In this document: one piece after another, positions 36,301 through 51,300 of the stretch
How the letters are laid out: each line of letters opens with the position of its first letter
How positions within the stretch are numbered: position 1 is the first letter of the stretch
Origin: Cheiracanthium punctorium
Lineage: Eukaryota > Arthropoda > Arachnida > Araneae > Cheiracanthiidae
Length of the DNA: 64,000 nt
Assembly (NCBI GenBank): GCA_038373885.1
Contig: JAWZYV010012519.1
Coordinates: 186,001 to 250,000 of the forward strand
Direction: 5' to 3'
Notes under the pieces: generated by a model
What the model was told of the DNA's origin: nothing
The model's database searches: none
Seen by the model: the letters and a program-made list of their open reading frames with translations, nothing else
Translations under genes and position numbers: made by a program

Positions 36301-39300
36301 CAGTCGAATGGAACCGAAAGGGGAGGTGCACAACTAGATGTTACAACAATCCTAAATATAAAGTTTCAACCTTCAACGCCTAACAGTTTTTGAGATATGC
36401 GAGTTTAATGAATTTCGGCCCATTGAGTGTAATGTATTTCGAATGTTTTGGGCAGTCCTGTAGATAAACTATCCAGTCGAATGGAACCAAAAGGGGAGGT
36501 GCACAACTAGATGTTACAACTATCCAAAATATGAAGTTTCGACATTCTACGCCTAATAGCTTTTGAGTTAGGCGAGTTTAATGAATTTCGGCCCAAAGAG
36601 CATAATGTATTTCGAATCTTTTGGGCGGTCCTGTACATAAACTATCCATTCGATTGCCACCAAAAGGGGAGGTGCACAACTAGATCATAGAACAATCCTA
36701 AATATCAAATTTCAACATTCTACGACCAATAGTTTTTGAGATATGCGAGTTACATACATACGTATGTACGTACGTACGTACAGACGGCATGGAAAAACTG
36801 GCCACCGTAGACTCGCCACTGGTCAAAATGAGTTGCAGACGCGTTAATATGATCGTGCATGCTAGCCTACGATGAGATGCATCGAAAAAAGTTTTTAAAT
36901 TAAATTTAGAGGTAGTCAAAATCGGTTTTTATGTCGAAATTTGGCCCCCAAAATTTTTCGGGATCACATTACTTCCTTATACTACGTACAAGGAAGTAAA
37001 AAGGGGGGGAAACAGCATTCAAAAAGCAAGGGGGAGGCAAGTGGCCCCCTCGCCCTTTCTGTCGATGCCCATGAATGGTAGTTTTGATTTAAACTTCGTA
37101 AATGGTTAATCGCAGAAAAATTATGGTGTATGAGAACTAATAAGAAAAGCTATAAATCTGCACCAGAAATGAAGATCAGATTTTATCCATGAAAATATAT
37201 TCTATTTTATTTCAATTTTATAAAAAATTTCTATGAATTATTTTTTAAATAATTTTTTGTTAAAATTATATTTTTTTACTTTTTTATACTTAGTGTGCTT
37301 TGGGTGCTGGCAATGGCCTTGCTCTGACCATGAAAGGGTTCTATACAATATCTAAGCAATGGTATGTACATGTACATGAATAAATTTATTTGCTTAAAGT
37401 TAATATGCATTTTCAATTATATTAGCTTAATCATTATGCTTAAGTTTAATTTCTTTTCAAAACACCAGTTTAAAACTGATGAAATTCTTTTAACCCTAAC
37501 AAATGTTTTGGCTCTATCAGTTTTGTGTTGAATGCTTTCATCATGTATGAGAAAAAATGAAGCATCAAAATTAAACACAAAACTATTGAAAGAAGAGCTT
37601 TAGTTGAGCTTTAAATGGATTTTATTTAATCAGGAGTTTGCATCACTAAGGAAAGAATCCAAGATTTTAACATGCATGTCTATAGTATTTTAAACAAGGA
37701 AGATAAATCTTGCAAAATGCATCGATTATAAAACACTTTCCAGCATAATAGTATTTTGCTACAAAAATGGCGATGTCTTGTGCTTAAATCTGGTGAGATT
37801 TTAGCGATCATTTAAAAAAATAAATAAATACCTGTATATAACTCAAAATGTTTAAGTTGTAGATCACTCAGCTCCTCAGAATCCATGTAATTTTGCAGAA
37901 CCCTATAAAAGGACTTTATTTTCATCTTTTAACTGAAGAATAACTGATGCAAAGATTAAAGAATTTGCTCTTTTAAGGTTTATCAGTCTAAAATTAATGT
38001 TCCATGCACTAAAAAAAATCAAAGGTTGCAACCTTGTTGCATGTAAATCGTTTAATTGGAGTGCAAATTACGAATTTTCAAAATCACCATACCTTATGTT
38101 ATTCCCTAATGTTATCACAACAGCATCAGATTTCCCGTCTAATAAAAATGAAAAAATTACCAAGCTGGGTTCAATTTAAGAATCATTTCTCTGTACAATA
38201 TTTGACGATTTATCACCATGTCGCCAAGCTTGGTGACTTTTGACATAATTTTTCTGTGAAGTGTAGGACTGTCATCAAGCCAGTAATTATATAATAGGAT
38301 GGTATTGGACTTAAAATGGATGTCGAGCACGACTAATACATGAGCGGGTGCGGCAGCTGCTCCAGGCTCCCAGTCAAAGGGGGTCCACCAAAATTAAGGA
38401 ATGTTCCTTCTGTATTTTATAGAAATGTTTTGTTTCTGGAAAAAAATTTCTCACTCTCTGCTTAAAGAATTTTCTAAAAGAAGTTATTAAACTACGCTGA
38501 AGAAAAGGTTTTAACAGAGTGTCTACCAGGGATTAAAAAGGCGACTTTTTAAATTAAACAAATGTCATTTTCATACTTCAAGGTTTTGGCTACTTATTCC
38601 TTACTCCAGGTAACTAATTTGAAAATCAGATTTCAGTTTTTCTGAAATCCTGTTCATTTTCAAAGCTGCAATTGGTCTTTCATCAAACCTTCTAATCTGT
38701 TTTTTAATCACACTATAAAAATAAATGTACTATCTCTGTTGTATAACACATGAAGTTTTTTAATATATCATTTCATTCATTCCTTCTTAAATGAAGCTTA
38801 ATGACATATACTTATTTCTTACCTACAAAATCTTGCATAAATGCTACTATTTTGGGAACTAAAATTAAGAAAGTGGCTACTAAACTGCTGACTTTTTTTC
38901 ATGTCTGTAAGGCTACTACTAATGATGCTACTTTTGCCTCCTGACATAAGTGGACACCCTATTTTAATAAAACATTTTGAAAAAAAATTAATGTGGACAA
39001 TATAATGATGTTGGGCAGTACCAAAGGTCCTTTCTTTTTCAGTTGCAACAAGAGTTCTCATCATCCACAAGAGTAGAAAGCCTGGAACTTAAGACTGTTT
39101 AACCTGAAGCGTGAAAATCGCCATGGGACTGAGGGAAAATGTTGTAAAACTGGGTGGTTTTCGGGTTTAAAAGTACACTAGCTGAATACCCTCAGATTCG
39201 ACGGTCACTTTATTGACTGCAATATTTCAAAAATAAATGGGAGCGATCAGGAATGTCACTGAGGTCTTGGGCAAAACGGACAGAAAAAAAACGAAGAGTG

Positions 39301-42300
39301 ACACGGACGTGGCATGACACATGACAGAAAGTAAACAAAAAGTTTCTATGCCAGTTCTTACTTTGGCAACTGTACAATGGTGATGAAATGATTGAAATAT
39401 TTAAAATTTGTTTTTAACTATCTTTATTGAGTAAAAAAAGGAACGGTACATATTAAATGATGAATGAGCACGATTACAGTTACAAATTCTAATTGGGTAT
39501 TTCGTTTAAGAGGATATTTTGGGTCCAACCATCGGCCATGGAACGTCCAGATGAATCATCGTAAGTGATCTTGATTGCCATGGCATTTTTTGATCTAAAC
39601 CTTGAAAGAGCGACAAACAACATTCCATGAGGAAATATATCCAATATCAAATAGACAACTGAAAAGTTAAAGAAATAAGCGATAAGGCGCCAAAATAAAG
39701 AAGACGTTTAAAACTGCCAGCAATGGGGTTAATAAACCACAATGTTATTTCTATGGCAAAAATTTGCACCATTGCCATTCTGCCATGCCTGAACCGTTCG
39801 ACTTTTTCTGATTTTCTCTTTTGATGGCACAACTACAGACCAAGACCTTTCTTTAGACACCTCAACCAAATTTCAGCACACGGCCGTTCTCTCAGTTTAG
39901 TTGCCGAAAGAAAAACATGTTTCAAATTAATCTATAGATGTCACACCATCTTTATTCCTTTAATGGAAACAATTAGTAGATGTAATCTCAACAAGGTCTC
40001 TGAAAAATTTTAGAAATAGAATAAAAACTATTAAAATCACTCAAAATAACTGATGTTTAAAACATAAAATAATAAAAAAAAACTTTGTAAAACAGCACCA
40101 TAAAATTCACTGCAATGGCTGTTGTAGTGAACTTGGGTGTTATTTTACAAAGTTTTTTATTATTTAATAGAATAAAATCTATTAAATTGAAATGATAAAA
40201 TGGACTTTTCTTGGTGTAAAATATTGTAAAAAGTACTAGAGAAGAGCTCAAGTTGATTTTTTGAAATGAAATTCTGTTGAAACACGGTAAAGCTGCTGAA
40301 ATTCATTGAATTCCAGCCTGAAATAGCATCTTTCTTTATTTTTTAAATTAAATTTCTCATATAAACTTAATATGTTCCTAAAACATCATAAAGTAGTTTT
40401 AGAAGAAGCATTATAAATTTTTCAATAGGTCTTCTACTGTAATTTTATTTTAAATCTTGATCAGAAGTCATGTGTGTTTGGATTCATAAGCCATTATTAC
40501 GATTTTTGAAACTATAAATATCATAAAAGCAAAGTATAGTACATTTTTGGCCCCAAAACATTTTAAAATCTATTATGAAGTGATTCAAATCTATATTTCA
40601 AACTATGTTTGACAAAAAAATTTTTAGGCTGCTAATTTTGAATTTGAGTTTAAAAACAGTGTTTTTTCTTTTTCCTTTTTATGAAAACTGACTAGTTCTT
40701 CAGATTTAAAGTTTGCAGTAATCCACAGTATATAGTCTGTTCACGGAAATGAGAGAATGAAAGTAAACAAACGGGTTACCAAAGAATTACATTTTTTGGC
40801 ACCAATCCCTAGTTTGGAATTAAGAAAGGTTAAATTCGCCTAACAGCATAAATGCAAGAAAGCAGAAATTTACACTATTATTGGTGCTTTGGCAAAATGC
40901 CAGGTGTTTACTCTTTGCCAGTTTGCACGTGCAATTGTTTAGTTTCGTTCTCTCGACTCGGTGAACAGACTATAGTTTCCAAGGAAATACTCTGAAAAAT
41001 TTTAGCTTTAGCACTGTAAGTTTATTTCTTATCTATAGTGAAAGTTAACTAAAAAGCAGACTTCTTCAAAAAAGTGCTAAGTTTAATATTTTGTTTCAAA
41101 AAATTAAGTTACTTTTCAAATTTGAAATTTGGTTCAGTTCCCAGTATGGTTTCTGAGGAAGCCGAAGCAGTCTAAAAATTTTCATAGTTCTGGCGTTGTA
41201 AGTTTATTTTTGATATTTAGTGAAAGTTCATCAAAAATGACTTCTTCTGAAAAAGTGCCAAGTTTAACAATTTTTTTTTTTTCAATCTACTTTGTTTTCA
41301 ATCTAGTTTCTGAAGAATCATTCTGAAGATTCTCATAATTAGGGAATTGTAAGTTTATTTCTAATCGTGAGTGTAAGTCAAGAAAATAGTGTTTTCTCTG
41401 AAAAAGTGTCATGTTTAATATTTTTTTTTAAAATCGCATAATTTTTCAAACTTGATGTCAGTCCTCATTCTAGTTTTAGAGGTAACATTCTAAAAATTCT
41501 CATAATTAATGTGATTATAAGTTTACTTTCTGTCCTGAGCAAAAGTCAACCAAAATTCCTCATTTTCAGGTAGAACAGCCTTAAGTAAGCCTGTAGTTCC
41601 AGGCTTTCTAATGTTGGTAAAGTGACTGAGTGTAAAGGGGCTGCCATGACAAATATCTGCCCCCATGCCAAATTTTGGCTTAGTCAGGCTTTAAATAAAA
41701 TGTCTAAACTTGTCGTCCGTAATACATTGGAAATTTTTGAGTTCTCTTGTAAAGAATAATAGATAATATAGACCAGGGGTTCCCAAACTTTTTTCCCCCG
41801 CGGCACCCTTGTCAGTCTAAAAGCATTTCGCGGCACCCTTGTCAGGCTAAAAACATTTCACGGCACCCTTTTCAGGCTAAAAACTTTTGCGGCAGATTTC
41901 CTTTAAAGCAATATGAATATGAAGGTTAGAATGAAGCAGTTTGGATGCATTTTACGTTATTTTTTGTTTGTTTGTTTATAGGGCTAACTATCAAGAAAGT
42001 ACTCTCTCGGGAAAGGGATATAGAATTTCGACGATACCCCCCTTTCAGGGAGTTCCTATAAAAGAGAGACTACAGGACAGTCTTGAACTTGACTGAAATA
42101 TTTTTGTTTGAGCCCACTTAGTGATCAGCTTGGCTTTTTTGGGGATACCGGTTCAGAGGAAATTATTTGATTATACTCCACCAAAACACTTTTCTTGATT
42201 ATCTCCACGGCACCCCTGACATATGCTCCTGGCACCCTAGGGTGCCGCGGCACCCAGTTTGGGAACCTCTGATATAGACACTTCTTTTGATGGAGAGCTT

Positions 42301-45300
42301 GTGAGTTTTGTTTCATTTAAAATAGCCTAATATCTGTAAAACACATTTTTTAGAATAACTGCGCATAGAGCGTAATGTATTGAAATTCTTTTGTGTGCTC
42401 CTGTAAAATAACTTAATGCTACATACACCATTTTCAATAGGGTAAATAGTACAGTATATGGGAATAACCTGTATAAATTTTGTAGTAATCATACCTGTGT
42501 CAGTTAGAGCACATAGGACAGACGCATTCAGACAAATTGAAATCATAAACATTTTTCAACCTTGTTTAAAAGTGTTTAAAATCAATCAACAGGTTATGTC
42601 TGAGCTCACTTTATTACAAGTAGATGCAGTGCAAGAAATTTTAAGACTTTTAATACCTGTTTTATTTTCCAATTCCTGTTATGCTACACTGTTATGTGTG
42701 TGCTTTTGCACTTATTTTTGTGTGATAGGCTCATTTTATTGAGAAATATAAATTTTTACTAAGAGGTTAACTGTATTATGCTGATTGATATTCAGTAGTG
42801 TTTATATACTATTTATTTTGCTTTTTTCCCCAGCTTTAGCACTTTACAAACAAACCTTCAATTTACAGACTATGGCATTTCCCCTGGATTAGAGCTTAGT
42901 AAGTTTATTTATATATAACTGAATATTGAACTATGTTCTTAATTTTTTCATAGTATTTTCACTCTTCCATTTTTCAATACTGTGCATTGTTTACAGTGAT
43001 GGCCCGCCAATTAGACAGACACACCGCTGGTTATATAACTTGGAAAGCAGGACAACAATCCTCTGTTCATACTATGCTAGTTCATGACACAGAGAAAGGT
43101 CATTTTGTTGGAGGGATTCAAGTAAGTTGCATGTAATTCTTCACCTTTAGTTTGATTAGTCATTTTTATGAAGTAATTCATTAAGTTTAATTAAAAAGAA
43201 TATACAATTTTATTGTTATTTTGTAACTCTAATTTTTTAATTTTTTTAAAATTTTGTGTTCTGTGAAAAAACTAAGTGAAATACAGATTTAAATTTGTAT
43301 AAATTTTATGAAAAAAAGAAATATGTTATCAGAAGTGTATATAGTTCAAAATGTTCTATGTTTCTAGATTTTTAGTTATTTTATCAGTGTTGCTCTTGTA
43401 AATAATGCGACTAGAGTAAAAGAAAATTTAACTAGAAAGTAAACATATTTGATGAAATAAAATGTATAAAGGATTTTTTCATTAAAAAAATATAAGTTTT
43501 TGTATGTTTAAAAGTGGTTATTCCTCATTAGTAGTTTTGCTTTTATGATACTCAAGAATTCAAAAACATTTTCATTGGATTGTTTTTACCTGAAACTCTG
43601 TTTTTGCTGAAAGTTCTCACTTACCTCTGATAAACACCAAATTTGTCAGAAACTCATAAATTTGCACTGCTGGAACTCCGTACTTTTAATAATATTAATC
43701 CTTCTGTGAGAAATGTAGATTCTTGGAACTAATCAGATTCATTTTTTAATTTCTTCATTCTTCCGGTCTGTGCTTGTCATCTCAATGACTCTAATCTATA
43801 TATTTTACTTAGAACTGTTTATTTATTTGGTAAACATTTTTTTTTCCAGTGTTGTAGAGTAAAGCATAGAATGGTAGTTTAATGTTTTGTTATAAACCAC
43901 AAAGAAGAAACACTTTTCTCATTAACATCTCAATTTATCAATTGAGTAAACAAAATAGATGGAAAAAATTGAAATATCTAAAAATTCAGAATTGGAAATA
44001 TAAGGGATTAAAATATGCAATTAAAACATTATGAAAATATTGAAAATAATGCATTGAATTTTTTTTTAATATGTACTTATCTTTAAACTAGATTGGACTA
44101 CGAGGGAGTTTTCTTTCACTTAGTTATTCCAGAAAGTGGGAAGATGAAGGCAAGGTCAAAGGTGCTGTTAAGTAAGTTTTGTATTTTAACTTGCTCTGGT
44201 TTTCTGAAGAAAAAGACTAATTCTATGATACTAGCAGTACACTTGCTTTACTAATATTAACTGCATTTACCTGATTGAACTTAAAAACAAAATGTCTCTT
44301 GATCCCCCCCCCCCTTTTTTTTTTTTTTGCTTAGTTATGATTAAATAAGCTTATTATTGTTAAAATGTTTTTTTTCCACAAAAAGTTTTGACGAAAGTTC
44401 ATTATTTAAGAAAAGAATATTTGTATCATTAAGTCTCTTTGATGAATGAAATTCACTACTCTGGAATTTTGAAAGAATAGCTAAAATATTTTTATTGCTT
44501 GTGTTATGGTATATTCTTACCAGGAATAATTGTATGTCTGTAAAATTTTTCTTGTGAGCAGCTCAATCAATTTAGCTAAAATTTGCTTAGAATTGAAAAC
44601 TAACCCAAATCTTCAATGTGCATTTCATGCAGTACCCGTTTTTATAAATAATTCTTCATTTGTTGTGTGTCTGGGATGCTCTAAATATAATTCAGATTAA
44701 TGTGCAAAAGATTAATAGTTATCTGTATTGATATGACAGCTGCAAATTTTAATGTACATTCTAATAACATTGTCTGAAATTTTATCAAAATAGTTCTGAA
44801 AAACCTTGAAAAGCAAAGAAATTTTGTTTCAGAAATTGAGTGACAACCTTGTGCATAATTTTTCAACATTTTATTGCCTAACAAATGTCTATTTTGCTGG
44901 CTCTGTGGAATGGAGCAGGCTCAGTTCCTCCTCCCCATTCTCCGCGGACTCTTACCACCATATCTAATGAAATTCTTTTTTTTTACTGCTTTTCTGAAAG
45001 AAAACATAGTTGATTACCTTACTTGCAATATTTTATAGACTCTGTGCACACAAGTTGACTTTTCTCTGTAGAGTTTATTTAAGTACATTTTTTCCCCCAT
45101 GAATCATTTTCTGTGATGGAATATAATTAATCATGATGATTATATTTTTTTCAATAATGCATTTAAAAAAAATCTTAATTTCTGATTTGTAAGCAGTTGC
45201 TTTGAGTGTCATTTATTTATTGTTGATACTTATCAAAAGTTATTTGTAGATTAAAAAAATGAGTAGAAGGCATTTGTTGTTATGGAATATTCCATAAAAG

Positions 45301-48300
45301 TCAGTTATGATTACTATAACATGTAATTGATAAGTGGTTTTCTCAATAGTGTATTAAACAGTTGTAATTGGATTAACATAAAATTCGAACTCCATAAACT
45401 ACTACTACTAATTATTATTATTATTATTATTTTACAAACATTTGTAAAGTTTTCAACTATTGATTATATAACCATGATTTATTTGCCTCATCATATTGTT
45501 ATCTTGTTAAAGGTTTGGTACTTTTGGTGCTGTTGTTGAATATGGCTGCGAGAAAAAGATTTCTCAAAGAAGCACAGTTGGTGCTGCAATGGTGATTGGT
45601 GTGCCATCAGGTGTTACTCTGAAAATAAAGTAAGTTATTTATCTGTATATTTAATTAACTGTATATCAAATTCAAAGAGCTATGTAACTAAGAGCTAAAG
45701 AACTTTACTTGAAATATCCTCACTATTCCACAAAAAGCTACCTTTTTTGAGTGGTATACATTAAAGAAAAAATATCCAGGAAAGAAATATACCTCATAAA
45801 TTAATATTATTATTTAATGAGGCCTTTCTGCATATAGGCATATCTTAAAAAAAGGGGGGGGGATAAGAAAAAAAATATTTTAAGTTTATTCATACATAAT
45901 TTTATTTCAAAGTATGACTGCCCAAATTGTATGCATTCATTCTGTATGAAACTTATTATTGAATACTATATTCATGTGCTAATTAATTTCAGTCTTAAGT
46001 TTATTTTTAATATGAAATAGTATACTCAAACACTCTCGTTTTATTCCATTAATGTCTAAGTAAGTAAGGTCTGGAAGAAGTATCCAGTCTCAATAATTAG
46101 ATTTTCAGTTTCAATACTGCTCCTATGCCAGGTAAATACATAAGTAAATATTTGAACATGTTATTTTAATCGTAAAATATTTCCAACTTATCAGTTGACA
46201 TAAATTTGTACAATCTCTATAGTTACTGCTCCTTTAATGATATCTAATAAAGCTTCATAAATGATTTTTTTACATTATCTTATCTTAATTAAAAAAAATA
46301 AATAAAATAAAGACTATGAACCACTGTAATTAGTTTTACTCACACTTTTTGTAGAAGGTACAAAATTTTTGATTGTTTTGACAAAGCTGTGTTTGAAACT
46401 ATTAGGTTGTAACGAAAGTTTCCCGCCACTGCAAATATGATCTGCGCAAACAGTTCGCGTTGGGGTGTTTGCTCATATCTTTCCACACTTTTTGGGATTG
46501 GGAAAAAAGAGATTTACTTTAGAACATTGTGCAGTGAAATCTGTAAAAAATATATCGTTATCATTAAGTACAGGGTGTCTGAAATGAAACTAACCGGGTT
46601 AAAAACATTATTTACATCCAATTGAAATGCAAAAAGTCAGCTACAGAACGTCAACGAATTATGTGTACAGCTTTAGGTACTACTGTTGTATCATATGACA
46701 CTGTGAAGGTTTGGTACCTAAAGTTCAAAAACAAGGACTATTATGTACAAGTTCAATCGCTGGGTGCCGCATGAGCTGCGGCAAGCAGATTTGGCGGAAA
46801 ACTTTCGTTACAACCTGATACATTGTGCATTGTATTTACTGAGCTAAACTGTCTTTCCTTGTATTTTATCTAAATATCATCTTTTTGTCAGATATTGTTT
46901 AAAATGTCAATAAAGTACAATATATTAAAAAAAGGAACAGAACCAGCATAGAATTGAATGCAGTTATTTTCCAAGTAGTTGAGATGAACTGAATCACTAC
47001 AAAACTTAATTATTTATTTTCTTTAATCAAAAGAATGATTTCCTAGGTATAACAAATACATGTCTCCAAAAAGGAAAGCTAACATTAAATATTTATTTAA
47101 AAAAAAGAAAAAAGCTACATATTAATAACTTTTTTTGTTATGAGAAAGAATAAAAAAGGAACATATATTTCCAGTGCCTTCCTTTCTTTCTTTTCTTCTT
47201 TAAAAAAAAAAAAAAAAAATTGAAACTGAGTAGCAAAAGAAAATATTCCAGTTTAAGCTTTCCCTATTATATATTGTGACATTCCCTTTATATATTGAGA
47301 CATAGCTCTTTGAGCACATTTGAACTATGTAACAGTGTCCTCATTTATTATGAAAACTTTCTTAAAATGTTACGCTATCTTGTTAAAAAGTTAAAAGTAA
47401 CTAAAATCCTTTTGAAAGAGCACCAACTTTCGGAGGCCATCTCACCTCCATCTTCAATCTTGCTGAGCAAGACTGAAAATGGAGGTGAAATGGCCCCAAA
47501 ACTTCTCTTTTATAAGGATTTTAGGTACTTTTAACTTTTTAATAAGATTTAATCTCTTTTTAAGTCTTTATCAATATGTCACACTTTCTTTTCGTATTTA
47601 TTAATTCTGCTCTCAGGATGCCGAATGTTTTTGATTGGTAATAACCTGATCTATTTGACAAACCATTGAGATGTTTACATGTTAAGCTTAATGGCTAAAG
47701 AGGCCAATGTTGAAAAGTTGGCAGAAAGAGAGAAAGAAGCTATGATAGCTGTTTGTATTAACTTTTATTTTGATTCTCTTTATATCTTTGAAATTTTTGT
47801 AAAATAAATAAAATATTTACTCCAGACGTTTTGATGTCTCTATGATACTTTGCATAAATGGATAAAATAGTGCTGAAATAATTTTTAACTTTTGTATTCT
47901 ACCAAAAGAAACTGAATGACTCATTGCCCGCTACAAAATGTTTACTAAAATTTTCTTTTATCAAAGCCTTGGTCTCTCAAAACTGTCCCTGAATAGTAGC
48001 AGCCCCATAATAAGTAAGGCATCATGATTTGTTTAAGCCAATTTCATCAAGAATTTTATCACATGACAGGTACAAAGTGAAAGAGAATGGTCATACACAT
48101 CTTTTGCTAGCAAAACCGATTTCCTTATTTTACAAAAAAAGGTGAACCAAATAACAAAAAAGATAAATCTGTTTCATCCTATTAAAGTTACGCAGTATGC
48201 ATACCTACCTTTCTGCTTACTGTGTTTACTTATTTGGGGTGTTCCTGCGACTGCTTCAGCCATCCCCTAGCTGTGCCCCTGCTCTATGACATTATGAATT

Positions 48301-51300
48301 CAGTATTTTTGTTGCTGTTGTTTGTCAATTTGAGTTTCTTTTAATGAATAGTTTTTCAAAATTAGAATAAAATGTTTTAGAGAAGTTCATTATTATCTGT
48401 TATGTTCTTAGTTCAAAAATCCAAAAAGTACTGATTGTTTAGTTCTAGGTGAAAGACCTACAATTAAGTGTTCAGCTAAAACCATAGGAATACTTAATAT
48501 TTTATGGAAATAATACTATGGTATTACCAATAGCATTTTCTCTCTGCTCCACACAAACCCACACTTTAAAATGTGTTAAAGTTTTTATTTTTTTATTTAC
48601 AGAATAATGAGAGCTAACCAGACCTTTATATTCCCCATTTTACTCTCTGAAGAAATTTTACCAAGTGCTGTGTTCTATGGTACTGCATGCCCTATACTAG
48701 GCTATTATGTTCTAAAGACATTTGTAATTGATCCGTACCACCAAAGGCAAAAGCGAAGGTTTGCAATTATCTTTTCTATGTTCAATTTTATTTTAGTTTA
48801 TTAGTTCAATGTGTTCACATATAAATTGCTTTGTTGAGAATGGTGTTCGGCTTCTCTTGACTTTAAATTTGTCCAAAATAAGTATTTTATGTATACAATA
48901 ATTTAAAATTGTGTTTGTCCCTATGTTAATTCATTTCACATATCAAATTATATTGATCACTCAATCTGTTATACATGCAGTTAGTTTAATGTTGAAATTA
49001 TGCATATGGATAATAACTGTCAGTTTATATGATAACTGTTTCTGCATGTAGGGCAATAAATTATGTATACAAATAGTATACAGAATTGGCATACAGCTTA
49101 TAATGTGCAGAGTTCCTCCAGAAAAACATTAAAAACCTGCATATCCTACCCTGGTGTTCATTTTAAATCTACAAGAAACTCTTGATTGGTTGGTTATGAT
49201 TTAATGAACAACAAATTTTAATATTTTTTTTTTTCTATACTAGCAACTCATACTCACATTTTGGTCATGTTTTATTATTACCATTATCAGTGGCACAGAG
49301 AGGGAGGGGGAGCAGGGGAAAAATCCCCAGGGCCTCAGCTTCTGAAGGGGCCCCGTTTTTGCTGTTTATATGATACTTAATTGTGTGTTGTCAATTTTGT
49401 ATAAAAAAAAAAAAGAAGAAAAAAAGTCCAAATTCAGATTATGTCCCCGGATGTTTCAAATTAATTTTTGAATGTAACTACAAAAAGCCAGCTAGAGCAT
49501 AAACCACCAACTTGACAAAAAGGAGGAGTGTTAGTGATTTTCTTTTGCAAGAAAAGTAGACATTGACGGTGTTATTCAACAGTTTGCTATGACTAAAAGT
49601 AGAAAAGATTTATTTAACAAGAAATCATTTTTTTTTCCCCGAGACACATTGTTAAATAGTGGAAGAAAGGGTATATAGCCAGAGCAGGGACTGTGGGCCC
49701 ACCCAACCTCCAAAATTTTGAATTTTCCTTAACAAAATGTTACAGATCAAGACTTTCTATGAGAAATTTTGAAATTTCCACATTTTCGGCCTTCTGAAAT
49801 TTTTTTGGCTGCCTGCTTACATGGAAGTATGAATAAAAATATTAATTTTTTCAATACTGAGGAAACATGCCATGCAAAAATGTTAACGTTTCAAATACAG
49901 TTTCTTTATGGAGGAGACGAAACCTTCAAAACAAAATGTTTGCATTTTTTAGAGCATGGATGTTTATTAAAATATAATACTCTTTTAAATTAATAATTTT
50001 AATTCTATTAATTATTTTCCAATTACTATTAATTTAAAGTTTCTTTAAATGATTAATAATTTTAATAAGGAATAAAAGATTGATCTAATAAGACATAAAA
50101 GGGATTTCTGGATAGCAAAGGGACCGCAAAGATTTTATCCCCGGGGCCCCGACTTGGCTCTCTGCGCCTCTGACCATTATCATTATTTTATTACGTTTCC
50201 TTTGGAAGCTACAGTATAGACAGACAAGCAAACAAGATGGAATTACTAAAAGTGTAAAGTATATTTTTTTGGTGCCGTTTTAGAAAATAATACTTGGAGG
50301 AAAAGATATAACTTTGAAATCTATAAAATCTATAAAGATGGCGACATTATTAAATACATAAAACTGAATAGAATGAGATGGGCAGGTCATCTTCTGAGAA
50401 TGAATGCTGAGAGAACTGCTCTTAAGGTCTTCAATGCCACTCCTTTTTGTAAAAGACTTAGTGGAAGACCTAAGAAAAGATGGAGGGACAGCCTGGATGA
50501 GGATTTTGCCAAACTGAAAATAAGAAACTGGAGGTCCATTGCAGGGAAGAGGGTGGAATGGGAAAGACTTCTGAGGAAGGCCAGGGCCCACAAGGGGCTG
50601 TCGTGCCAATGTTGAGAATGATGATGATAAAGTATATTTTGACATTCTTGGATTGTATTAAGAAGTTAGAACTTAGTGAAGTTCTTTGTGCATTCATTGT
50701 GTATTAGTTTTTGAATGTATTATTAAATTGATTGCTTAGAATACATTTAACTATTATTTATTAAGCTTGCAAAAGGATTTTTTTTGACTAAATTTAATAA
50801 ATTGTTTATACATCCCCTCCCCCTATGTGTAAATTTTATGTTGGCATTTATATAATTTTATCCCCCCCCCCCATTCTATATCAGTATTTATTTTTATTGC
50901 TTAGTTACAATCAATTTGTGCAATTCTTATAGAGAAGCTGAAAAGGCTAAAGAGGCCAATGCTGAAAAATTGGCAGAAAGAGAGAAAGAAGCTATGATAG
51001 CTGTTTGTATTAACTTTTATTTTTTCTAATGTATTTGTAAATTTATTCAAGTACAAACTTAATATCAAACTTTAAAAAATGAAAATTATGTGTAGTAATT
51101 ATGGGGAAAAAAACCTAACTTTACTTATGAAAATTAAAGTATTTTTATTATTTGTTCATAATGTCTTAGATCTGCAGTATAAGGCATTAAAATTACATAA
51201 ATCATTAGACTAGTTTATTTCATTTATATTACTCATTTATTTTTGTTTTTTGAAGTGTAATCTGTAGTAAACCTACAAGAAAGTTTATACCATTATCATA

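Noticed and set aside
50280..50697. Minus-strand open frames of 121, 75 and 68 codons.
   Set aside because: They are antisense to the LINE reverse transcriptase frame, which has clear family motifs.
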